Below, piece by piece: positions 42,132 to 50,060 of a stretch of 64,000 bases of DNA. The DNA comes from Pigmentiphaga aceris (GTDB lineage: Bacteria; Pseudomonadota; Gammaproteobacteria; Burkholderiales; Burkholderiaceae_B), in contig NZ_CP043046.1 of the NCBI RefSeq assembly GCF_008119665.1, forward strand, positions 2,728,001 to 2,792,000, in the 5' to 3' direction. Both the position numbers and the translations under genes were made by a program. Within the stretch, counting starts at the first letter, position 1, and every line of letters starts with the position of its first letter. Below the pieces are notes generated by a model. That model searched no databases, was not told the DNA's origin, and saw only the letters and a list, made by a program, of their open reading frames with translations.

Positions 42132-44048
42132 ATGTCCGCTGTAGCTCCCCTTCGTGTGCTGTCCTTCATCCCCCCGATGACGCAGCTCAACACCCCGTAC
42201 CCGTCCACTGCCTACCTGACTGGCTTCCTGCGCTCGCGCGAGATCACCTGTTTTCAGGAAGACCTGGCGTTGGCGCTGGTGTTGCGTCTGTTGTCGGTTC
42301 AGGGGCTGACCGAAGTCGCGGATCGACTTGCGCAGATGCCGGACGAGCAGCGCACCAATCCCATCCATTCGTTCCTGGCGCAGCGAGCGCGGTATCTGGC
42401 CACCATCGGGCCGACCATCGCGTTTCTGCAAGGGCGTGACTCGACGCTGGCTCACCGCATCGTCAGCCGTCATTTCCTGCCGGAAGGGCCGCGTTTTGGC
42501 TCGTTGGACGTCTACATGGACGAAGAGGGTGGGGACCCGCTGGGCTGGGCGTTTGGCGCGCTGGGCTTGCATGACCGTGCAAAGCACCTGGCCACGCTGT
42601 ATTTGAATGACTTGGCCGATGTGCTGCGCGATGGGATCGATCCGCGCTTTGAATTCGTGCGGTATGCCGAGTCTTTGGCGGCGAGTCAGCCGACTTTTGA
42701 TCCGCTGGCGGCAGCTTTGTCTGCACCGACCAATCTGGTCGATGACACGCTGCGTGAGCTGACCTTGGCTGCCATCGAGCGGCATCAGCCCACGGTGGTT
42801 CTGTTGTCGGTGCCGTTCCCGGGGTCGGTCTACGCCGCGTTCCGCATTGCGCAGACGATCAAGGCGCGGCATCCGCATATCGTGACGATGCTGGGCGGTG
42901 GTTTCGTGAACACGGAACTGCGTGAACTGGCCGAGCCACGTGTGTTCGATTTCTTCGATTACGTGACGCTGGATGCCGGTGAGCGGCCCTTGTTGGCGCT
43001 GCTTGATCACATCCAGGGCAAGCGCTCAAAACAGCGCTTGGTGCGCACGTTCATCCGCGAGGCCGACACCGGCCAAGTGCGCTACGTGAACATGGTGGAG
43101 CCCGACGTGGCCTTTGCCGAAGTCGGTACGCCGACGTGGGACGGTCTGCCGCTGGACCAGTATCTGTCCTTGCTGGACATGCTGAACCCCATGCACCGCC
43201 TGTGGAGCGATGGCCGCTGGAACAAGCTGACGGTGGCGCACGGTTGCTACTGGAAGAAGTGCAGTTTCTGTGACGTGAGCCTGGACTACATCAGCCGTTA
43301 CGAGGGCGCGTCGGCCTCGGTATTGGCTGATCGTATTGACAGCATCGTGCGCGAGACGGGGCAGACGGGTTTCCACTTTGTCGATGAAGCCGCGCCGCCG
43401 AAGTCCTTGAAAGCCTTGGCGACGGAACTGATTGCGCGCAACACCGGCATTTCCTGGTGGGGCAACATCCGCTTCGAGAAGACGTTTACGCCCGAGCTGT
43501 GCGATCTGCTGGCCGACAGCGGCTGCATCGCGATTTCTGGTGGCTTGGAAGTGGCGTCAGACCGGCTGCTTACGCTGATGAAAAAGGGCGTGTCCATCGA
43601 TCAGGTAGCGCGCGTCACGCATGCGTTCACCGAGTCCGGCATTCTGGTGCACGCCTACCTGATGTACGGTTTCCCCACGCAGACGGTGCAGGACACGGTG
43701 GATGCGCTGGAATACGTGCGCCAGCTGTTTGCCAACAACTGCATTCAGAGCGGCTTCTTCCATCGCTTTGCCTGTACGGTGCATTCGCCCGTGGGCCAAA
43801 GCCCCGAGGAATATGGGATTCGTCTGCGGCCCTTGCCGCCCGTGAGTTTCGCGAAGAACGACATCGGCTTCGATGATCCGACCGGGGTGGATCACGACGC
43901 GCTTGGCGTGGTCTTGCGCAAGGCGATCTACAACTTCATGCACGGCATCGGGCTGGATGAAGACGTGCGCAACTGGTTCCCGTACAAGGTGCCGAAGACG
44001 ACGGTGTCGAGGAATCGGATCGAGCGGGCGTTGCGCGAGCGGGGTTGA
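42132..44048 (+). CDS. B12-binding domain radical SAM protein
   Basis: A 638-residue protein. The N-terminal part (first ~330 residues) carries a cobalamin-binding-like Rossmann region (PTVVLLSVPFPGSVYAAFRIAQTIK, HIVTMLGGGFVNTEL, FDYVTLDAGERPLL). The radical SAM domain starts at Cys372: C372, C377 and C380 in CYWKKCSFC, a CX4CX2C spacing instead of the common CX3CX2C, as seen in some B12-dependent peptide-modifying families. Later motifs WWGNIRFEKTFTPEL, CIAISGGLEVASDRLL and AYLMYGFPTQTVQD fit the core barrel. Substrate unknown; no RiPP precursor or transporter is next to it. Confidence 0.85.
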   Translation: MSAVAPLRVLSFIPPMTQLNTPYPSTAYLTGFLRSREITCFQEDLALALVLRLLSVQGLTEVADRLAQMPDEQRTNPIHSFLAQRARYLATIGPTIAFLQGRDSTLAHRIVSRHFLPEGPRFGSLDVYMDEEGGDPLGWAFGALGLHDRAKHLATLYLNDLADVLRDGIDPRFEFVRYAESLAASQPTFDPLAAALSAPTNLVDDTLRELTLAAIERHQPTVVLLSVPFPGSVYAAFRIAQTIKARHPHIVTMLGGGFVNTELRELAEPRVFDFFDYVTLDAGERPLLALLDHIQGKRSKQRLVRTFIREADTGQVRYVNMVEPDVAFAEVGTPTWDGLPLDQYLSLLDMLNPMHRLWSDGRWNKLTVAHGCYWKKCSFCDVSLDYISRYEGASASVLADRIDSIVRETGQTGFHFVDEAAPPKSLKALATELIARNTGISWWGNIRFEKTFTPELCDLLADSGCIAISGGLEVASDRLLTLMKKGVSIDQVARVTHAFTESGILVHAYLMYGFPTQTVQDTVDALEYVRQLFANNCIQSGFFHRFACTVHSPVGQSPEEYGIRLRPLPPVSFAKNDIGFDDPTGVDHDALGVVLRKAIYNFMHGIGLDEDVRNWFPYKVPKTTVSRNRIERALRERG

Positions 44049-44070
44049 ACGCTGGGGGGCGTCAGAGCTT

Positions 44071-45657
44071 CTACTTCATAGCCGCGTCGCGTTCAACATA
44101 CTGTTTGAGTTCGTGCAAGGGCAAGGCCTTGGAAAACAGCCAGCCCTGCGCGTACTGCACCCCGCTTTGCTGCAGATAATCGGCCTGGGCTTGCGTCTCG
44201 ACACCCTCCGCAACGATGCTCAGCTGCAGGCTATGAGACATCTGGATGATGTGCGGTAGCACCACGCTGGTAACCGAATCCGTGGCTACGGTCTGCACGA
44301 ACGAGCGGTCGATCTTGATGGTGTCTAGCGGCAGCTTCTGCAAGTACTGCAGCCCGCAGTAACCGGTGCCGAAGTCGTCTATGGCCACCTGGTAACCCGC
44401 TGCTCTGGCTTGGGCCAAGGTGCTGTCGGCGGCGACACCGACAGCTACGCAACCCCGTTCCGTCACTTCCAGCCACACCTGGGCGGGCTTGATGCCTGCG
44501 GCCTCCAGCTGTGCCCGCAGCGTTTTCAACGCGTTCGGGTCGGTTATATCCTGCGCAGACAGATTGATGGACACGTGCAGCTGCGGGTGCGCACGCAACA
44601 CGTCCCGCAGGTCGGCGGCCACCATTTTGAACACCACTGCCGTGATGTCGGAGATCACGCCGTGCTCTTCGGCCAGCGGAATGAACAGGTCGGGCCTGAC
44701 CGTGTCGCCGTCCGGCCGTTGCCAGCGGATCAGCGCCTCGACGCCATGCAGGCGGCCGTTGGTCAGATTGACGATGGGTTGGTAGTGCATCAGGAATTCT
44801 TTTCTGCGCAGGGCCAGGCGCAGTTCGGCAAGCGGCGACAAGCGTCGGCGAGACAGTTTCACCACCAGCACCAGGGCAATGGCGGCCGACAGCAGCCCGA
44901 CAGGCAGCAGCAGTTCCAACTGCAGGCCGATTTCACTACGCGATTCCGATGGACCGATGGCAACGGCCGACCAGCCGTCGAAATCCACCTTGCGTAGCAA
45001 ATGACCGTCCTCATCGATTGGCGTTTTGCCGCCTGCGACCTGGGTGAGCATGTCTTCGGGCATGTCCCGGGTATGCGACAACACCGGGCTGCCCGACCGT
45101 AGAAACGCAAGTTGGACGCCAGCGGGCACCGTGATGTCCGTGAACCGTTCTGCGTTGACCAGCACAAGGTAGTGGTTCTTGCGCAATCCGAGCATCGGGG
45201 CGCTGCCCGGAATGTGGGAGTGCATGCCGACAAAGGCCTGCACATCACCATTCAGCACGAAGTCTGCGCCCCGGGCGGGCTCGTCGAAGTAACTGTCTGC
45301 CCAGGTGGTGCAGCGCACCTGCGAGCCGTCCATGTAGCCTATTTCTTCAACCGACAACGTGTTGAGTGTGAATCGGCGCATCAACGCGATGTGCTCGGCA
45401 GAGCAGGGCGTGTCGTCCGAGGCCGCCAGTCCTTCCAATGCGGCGTTTGCCTGGACCAATGCAATGCGCGCCCGTTCTGCAACTTTGGATGCCACCAGTT
45501 CCAGGCGCAATTCCTGGGCTTCGCGGGCACTGCGCCAAGCGTAATAGCTGGACGTGGCGATCGGGAAGATCAAGCCGAGTGCGGCGGCGATCGATGACAC
45601 GATGGCGATGCGACGCCTGCGGTTTGCACGGGGACGGATGGAGGCGTTGGTCATCAA
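44071..45657 (-). CDS. CSS-motif/EAL c-di-GMP phosphodiesterase
   Basis: A 528-residue inner-membrane enzyme. Two helices (about 17-40 and 245-270) bracket a periplasmic CSS-type sensor with cysteines in TPCSAEHI and QVRCTTW, where redox control by disulfide formation is known for E. coli homologues. The cytoplasmic EAL domain is complete: EALIRW, SINLSAQD, WLEVTERG, AIDDFGTGYCGLQYL, LDTIKIDRSF and VAEGVET. It should hydrolyse c-di-GMP to pGpG. Convergent with the radical SAM gene, 22 bp apart. Confidence 0.92.
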   Translation of the reverse strand: MMTNASIRPRANRRRRIAIVSSIAAALGLIFPIATSSYYAWRSAREAQELRLELVASKVAERARIALVQANAALEGLAASDDTPCSAEHIALMRRFTLNTLSVEEIGYMDGSQVRCTTWADSYFDEPARGADFVLNGDVQAFVGMHSHIPGSAPMLGLRKNHYLVLVNAERFTDITVPAGVQLAFLRSGSPVLSHTRDMPEDMLTQVAGGKTPIDEDGHLLRKVDFDGWSAVAIGPSESRSEIGLQLELLLPVGLLSAAIALVLVVKLSRRRLSPLAELRLALRRKEFLMHYQPIVNLTNGRLHGVEALIRWQRPDGDTVRPDLFIPLAEEHGVISDITAVVFKMVAADLRDVLRAHPQLHVSINLSAQDITDPNALKTLRAQLEAAGIKPAQVWLEVTERGCVAVGVAADSTLAQARAAGYQVAIDDFGTGYCGLQYLQKLPLDTIKIDRSFVQTVATDSVTSVVLPHIIQMSHSLQLSIVAEGVETQAQADYLQQSGVQYAQGWLFSKALPLHELKQYVERDAAMK

Positions 45658-45855
45658 TGAGGGGGCGTCGGGTCAAATGGCAACTGCCACGATTCTGCAT
45701 GCAGCCACATCGCATGCGCGTTGAATTCGTGGCTGAATGTCAGTTGATCACAACATGCGGTTTGCTATCGATTCACGCGTAGGCCCCACGTGTATCGATG
45801 GGTACGACCATGTCTCCCTGGCAAGCTGCCGCTTGTTCCTCGTCCCTTCACCCGA

Positions 45856-46431
45856 TCACAAGTGCTTGTAGTAGAACGTCGTCCCGCACAGTTCTCCGTT
45901 CGGCATCAACGCGTACTTCGGCACATCACCCGCACGCTGCCAGCCTGACCGGGCATACAGACGCTCTGCGTCCCCGCCTGTGACCGTATCCAGCACCAGC
46001 ACGGTCTTGCCTTCTTTCAGGGCTTCGGTTTCCACGGCGGCCATCAACTGCTGTGCAATGCCGCGTCGTCGTGCTTTGCGGTGCACCAGCATTTTGGCGA
46101 TGTCGGCGCGATGGGGTTGGTTGTCGGGCTGGGCGGTGACCAGCTGCACCGTGCCCACGACATGGCCATCGGCATCTTCAGCCACCATCAGCACGCGTTC
46201 GTCTTTGGCGACGCTTGCTGCCACGCCACGCCAGAATGTTTCGGCTTTGTCTCGTGACAGCGGCAGCATGAAGCTGACCGAGGCACCGCCTTCCACACAG
46301 TCGATCAATACATCTGCCAGGGCCGGAACCTGATCGAGCGCATCTTGCGCGCTGAGGCGTCGCACGCATATTGCATCAGGCGTGTGGGCAATGGTGGCTT
46401 GCGCTGCTGACTCGTTCAATCGATCGCTCAT
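45856..46431 (-). CDS. GNAT family N-acetyltransferase
   Basis: A 191-residue acetyltransferase with the acetyl-CoA binding loop in DIAKMLVHRKARRRGIAQQLMAAVE and the C-terminal motif GDAERLYARSGWQRAGDVPKYAL. Its start overlaps the upstream XRE-cupin gene by 4 bp, so the pair is one transcript; acetyltransferases of this kind often modify small amines or antibiotics, but the substrate is unknown. Confidence 0.88.
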   Translation of the reverse strand: MSDRLNESAAQATIAHTPDAICVRRLSAQDALDQVPALADVLIDCVEGGASVSFMLPLSRDKAETFWRGVAASVAKDERVLMVAEDADGHVVGTVQLVTAQPDNQPHRADIAKMLVHRKARRRGIAQQLMAAVETEALKEGKTVLVLDTVTGGDAERLYARSGWQRAGDVPKYALMPNGELCGTTFYYKHL

Positions 46432-47018
46432 TCCGGTCTCCGGTTGTGGGTGAAAGGATAGGTGGCTAGCGCAACCAGGTACCGCGCGCTGTGTTCGGTG
46501 GGATTGCGATAGGCCATGGGGCAGTCCAGGCGCATGGCCAGACAGTCACCTGCTTCCAGACGCCAAGTGTCCTGATCGACGACGACTTCCATGACGCCTT
46601 CGATCATCCATATCTGTTGGTAAGTCTCAGTCGCGCGCGTGGCACCGTCGTAGGCCAGGTGCTGGCCAGCAGGGAAGTGCACTTCCACCAGCTGAATGGG
46701 GGAGGGCTGGGCCGGCGACAGGTTGCGGCGAACGTAGCTGGACACGGGGTCGGTCCACACGGCTTGGTCAGCGGCACGTGCCACGGGCGACGGTGGGGCT
46801 GTGCCAACCGCGCTGTCTTCAAACAGTGATGCCAGCGTCACGCCCAGCGCGGCGGACAGCTTGTCGAGCACCACGGCGGTGGGGCTGCTTTCCGCGCGTT
46901 CGATCAACGAGATGGTTGAACGACCGACTTTACTGCGTGCCGCCAGGGCGTCCAGCGACAGGCCGCGTGCATCGCGGAGTTCGCGCACGTTGCGCGCAAT
47001 GCGAGTGTTGATATCCAT
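46428..47018 (-). CDS. XRE-cupin transcriptional regulator
   Basis: A 196-residue protein with an N-terminal Cro/CI-type helix-turn-helix (NVRELRDARGLSLDALAARS, KVGRSTISLIERAESSPTAV) and a C-terminal cupin ligand-binding domain (HLAYDGATRATETYQQIWMIEG, LEAGDCLAMRLDCPMAYRN). First gene of the XRE-GNAT operon. A 33-bp palindrome at 47024-47056 lies immediately before its start and is the probable autoregulatory site. Confidence 0.9.
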   Translation of the reverse strand: MDINTRIARNVRELRDARGLSLDALAARSKVGRSTISLIERAESSPTAVVLDKLSAALGVTLASLFEDSAVGTAPPSPVARAADQAVWTDPVSSYVRRNLSPAQPSPIQLVEVHFPAGQHLAYDGATRATETYQQIWMIEGVMEVVVDQDTWRLEAGDCLAMRLDCPMAYRNPTEHSARYLVALATYPFTHNRRPE

Positions 47019-47023
47019 AAATC

Positions 47024-47056
47024 CAGTTTAGCGGAATATATATCCGTAAGACTGGA
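47024..47056. promoter_or_regulatory. 33-bp interrupted palindrome, probable XRE-cupin operator
   Basis: Nested dyads share one centre: CCAGT (47024-47028) with ACTGG (47052-47056), and CGGA (47033-47036) with TCCG (47044-47047), around ATATATA. It starts 6 bp before the XRE-cupin ATG and overlaps an A/T-rich -10-like core, so binding would block transcription. Confidence 0.65.
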
Positions 47057-47170
47057 ATTTGCGGAGAAATTTAGGACATGAACGCCGTGGTTTCAGGCGG
47101 TACAGATCAGCTGAATACGTCTACGGGAGCGAATGCAGCACTTTTCCCGTCGGTTTCCACGGCAATGAAA

Positions 47171-47199
47171 CGCGTGCCGTCACCGGGCAACGGCACGCG
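47171..47199. terminator. Strong hairpin downstream of the glutathione peroxidase gene
   Basis: CGCGTGCCGT (47171-47180) pairs perfectly with 47190-47199 around a 9-nt loop. It lies 13 bp past the minus-strand peroxidase stop (47212). The following T-run is short, so it may be a weak terminator or a transcript-stabilising hairpin. Confidence 0.55.
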
Positions 47200-47211
47200 C
47201 AGTGCAAGACC

Positions 47212-47757
47212 TTACGCAGACTTCGCCAGTTGTCGATCCACTGCGGCCAGCAGCGCGGCATCGTCTGCCGTCACGTCCGGCGCGAAACGGCCAACCACCT
47301 TGCCATCACGTCCCACCAGGAACTTCTCGAAATTCCACAGCACTTCCGGCACCGGGTTGGGCGTCATGCCGTATTGCTTCAGCTTTTCGCGCATCGGGCC
47401 TTCGCCGGTGGCGTCGGGTTGGGCGCTGGTCAGTGCCTGATAGAGCGGATGCTTGGCATCGCCCACTACCGAGATTTTCGAGAACAGCGGGAAACTTACA
47501 TCGAAGTTGGTCGAGCAGAAGCTGGCGATTTCGTCGTCCGTGCCCGGTTCCTGGCCCGCAAAGTCGTTGGCCGGCAGGCCGATGATTTCCAGCCCGGCTG
47601 CTTGTTTCGCGCGATACAGCTGCTCAAGTCCTTCGTATTGTTTGGTCAGCCCGCACTTGGAGGCAACGTTGACCACCAGCAGCACTTTGCCGCTGAAGTC
47701 ACCCAGCGTGGCTGCCTGGCCGTCAATGCGTTTCAAGGGAATGTCGTAGAGGTTCAT
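47212..47757 (-). CDS. Glutathione peroxidase-family thiol peroxidase
   Basis: A 181-residue thioredoxin-fold peroxidase from ATG 47757. Peroxidatic Cys35 in NVASKCGLTKQYEGL, Gln69 in NDFAGQEPG and the WNFEKFLV motif are present, so this is the Cys form common in bacteria (many use thioredoxin rather than glutathione). It follows the M48 peptidase gene after 13 bp on the same strand, suggesting co-transcription. Confidence 0.93.
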   Translation of the reverse strand: MNLYDIPLKRIDGQAATLGDFSGKVLLVVNVASKCGLTKQYEGLEQLYRAKQAAGLEIIGLPANDFAGQEPGTDDEIASFCSTNFDVSFPLFSKISVVGDAKHPLYQALTSAQPDATGEGPMREKLKQYGMTPNPVPEVLWNFEKFLVGRDGKVVGRFAPDVTADDAALLAAVDRQLAKSA

Positions 47758-47770
47758 GGTTGTCCTGAGA

Positions 47771-49945
47771 TCACTGGGGTTGTGCGGCATCGGGCAAGGA
47801 TACCGGCTGCTTCCACTCCTGCAAGGCCTGGCGGGCCTGGCCGGCGTTGAAGTAGGCGGCCAGGGTTTCAAGCAAAACCTGCGCGCTGAGCGACTTGCCT
47901 TCGATGCACGCCTTTGCCATCACCAACTGGATCATGCGCTTCTTCTTGAACAGGCGTGCACCCGGCATGCCGGTCTTGCGCTTCTTGAAGACTGGCAGCG
48001 GCGCATCCGGGTCCAGTTCGAAGCGAATGAGGTAGAAGTTCCCGTGCACGGTCAGCGAAACGTCCGCCAGGTGCGAGATTGGCAGGGGGGCGGTGCTGTT
48101 CGAGAACCACAGCGTGTCAGGCGTCATGACCAGTGCCGCTTCTTTTGCGTATTTGACATACAGCCAGCCGCGTATCAGCAGCCATAGTCCGATCGCCCCC
48201 ACGACTGCACCGCCAAGCATGAAGAGCATCAACTGCTTTTCATTGGCTTTCATGTTCAGCCACAGGTGGCCGGTAGCCAGCACCACGGCTATGCCCAGGA
48301 AGCAAAGACCGAGCAGTGCCAACACGACACCGCGTACACGCGCACCTTCGTGCAAGCGGCATTCGCCGTCCACGGCTTTTGCGTGACTTTGCAGTACCTC
48401 GACGATCTCTGCGTCGTCGGCCACCAGTCTTGCGCGCAGATCGGCGCTCAGACCACGGCGAAGGGCGGGGGCATCGGCAAAGTAGCCATCAAGCGTTGCC
48501 AATACTACAGCCGGGTCCACTGGGCGGATGCCGGTTTGCACCACGCTGTCCAGCGGCAGGGCAAGCGCGTTGATGCGAGTGAGCGTGGGGGGGTGAGAAT
48601 CACTCGGGTGGGGCAGGGACTCTTCCAGCAATTCCGAGGGCATGGACAGCGGCTGGGCAGCGACGTCATTGACGACGGCCAGCAACATGTCATCAGGGGC
48701 CGACTTGGGATCGGTCAGATGGGTGCTCATGCTGGCGTGCACAGCTTCCGCCGACGAGGCAACGCGCACCAGTGCCGAACCAGCGGCAGCTTGTCCGGCA
48801 GCTTTTGCACCTGCCGCATCAGCGGCGATTTCGCGTTCGCGGCTCCAGTGGTTGACCGCGTGATCGAAGGATTCCATGAAAAACAGGCCGAACAGGAAGG
48901 CCGGTTTCATCAGGGTGCGCTGTAACCAGTCGGCTTCCAGAATCGACACGTGCACCGCAGTCAGGCTGCGGGCCACGCCGTCGTAGATCGGCAGGAAGCG
49001 CATGGTGTAGTCGGTGTCGGCACCGGCGAAGTGGCCCAGTTCGTGACCGATGACAGCCCCGGATTCGGCGCGGTCGAGCAGCGCAAGATGCACCAGCGGC
49101 ACGTGCAGGGTTCGGCCGCGCAAGGTGACGTTGGCGGGTTCCACCAGCACGTCGGCGGCGGTGACGTAGAAGCCGTCCACCATGCCGACCACGATGTGAT
49201 CGGGCGGCAGTGCGCCCAGCTTGGCAGCCAGGGCGCGAACATGCGTCCACAGCCCGGGGGCCTCGGCTTCCGAGACCACACGCCCCAGAACATCCATGGG
49301 TGTCGGTTCGAACATGCTGCGCATGGCTTTCAACTGGCGCAGCATTTGCCAGACCGTCCACAGGCAAGCCAGGCCCAACAGGCCCGCGAAGGCCATGCCC
49401 TTGAAGTCGCCGCTGGACATCTTGCCCAGGTGCCAGAGCGCCAAGGCTTCATAGATTACAGCGGCTGCTACCGCCAGTGCCGTCAGCGAGATGTGGCTGA
49501 CCAGCACGAACGGCAGCACACGACGGCCTCGGCTGAACACGCGCAGCAGGTGGTCCCGCGATTTGCGGGCGGTCTTGCCGGCTGCCTGAGTGGCAAGCAG
49601 GGCACCTAGACCGATCAGGGCTGTCAGGACACCAAAGCCCATGACGGCGCTTGCCAGGCCAGGACGCACGGCGGCGATGGCTTGGGTGGTGCCAAGCTGG
49701 TTCTGGGCTTTTTCGAGCCTGTCGATGGCAATCATGACTGCCACCTTTTCACCGCCCAGATTGACGATGGTCATCTTGCTGCGGTCGGCAATGGCACGCA
49801 GCTCTGGCAGTGCGCTTTGTACGGTCGTTTCGAATTCCGCGAGGTCGGCGATTTCTTCGGTTGCACGCTGGTGTTCCCACACGCCGACACCGGCGAGCAA
49901 GATCGGGAACAGCACGAGCATGGCGAATAGTTTGAGTCGTTTCAT
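47771..49945 (-). CDS. Membrane-embedded M48-family metallopeptidase
   Basis: A 724-residue membrane protein. N-terminal helix, then two helices near 100 and 150-170, and another near 195; the zinc site HELGH is in GAVIGHELGHFAGADTDY, with the downstream glutamate in REREIAADAAGA. Two more helices lie near 555-600, followed by a C-terminal soluble tail. Related HtpX/Ste24-like proteins degrade or process membrane proteins under envelope stress. The neighbouring peroxidase points to a stress role, but that is inference. Confidence 0.85.
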   Translation of the reverse strand: MKRLKLFAMLVLFPILLAGVGVWEHQRATEEIADLAEFETTVQSALPELRAIADRSKMTIVNLGGEKVAVMIAIDRLEKAQNQLGTTQAIAAVRPGLASAVMGFGVLTALIGLGALLATQAAGKTARKSRDHLLRVFSRGRRVLPFVLVSHISLTALAVAAAVIYEALALWHLGKMSSGDFKGMAFAGLLGLACLWTVWQMLRQLKAMRSMFEPTPMDVLGRVVSEAEAPGLWTHVRALAAKLGALPPDHIVVGMVDGFYVTAADVLVEPANVTLRGRTLHVPLVHLALLDRAESGAVIGHELGHFAGADTDYTMRFLPIYDGVARSLTAVHVSILEADWLQRTLMKPAFLFGLFFMESFDHAVNHWSREREIAADAAGAKAAGQAAAGSALVRVASSAEAVHASMSTHLTDPKSAPDDMLLAVVNDVAAQPLSMPSELLEESLPHPSDSHPPTLTRINALALPLDSVVQTGIRPVDPAVVLATLDGYFADAPALRRGLSADLRARLVADDAEIVEVLQSHAKAVDGECRLHEGARVRGVVLALLGLCFLGIAVVLATGHLWLNMKANEKQLMLFMLGGAVVGAIGLWLLIRGWLYVKYAKEAALVMTPDTLWFSNSTAPLPISHLADVSLTVHGNFYLIRFELDPDAPLPVFKKRKTGMPGARLFKKKRMIQLVMAKACIEGKSLSAQVLLETLAAYFNAGQARQALQEWKQPVSLPDAAQPQ

Positions 49946-50060
49946 CTAAGACGTGGCAGAGCCTTCGGATGCGGGGGCTGAATCCTAGCAGTGCAAGTTT
50001 GTCCGACGAACGGTATTTATCTGTGGTTACTTCGGGCTTCCGTTTGTGACAAAACCCTGG

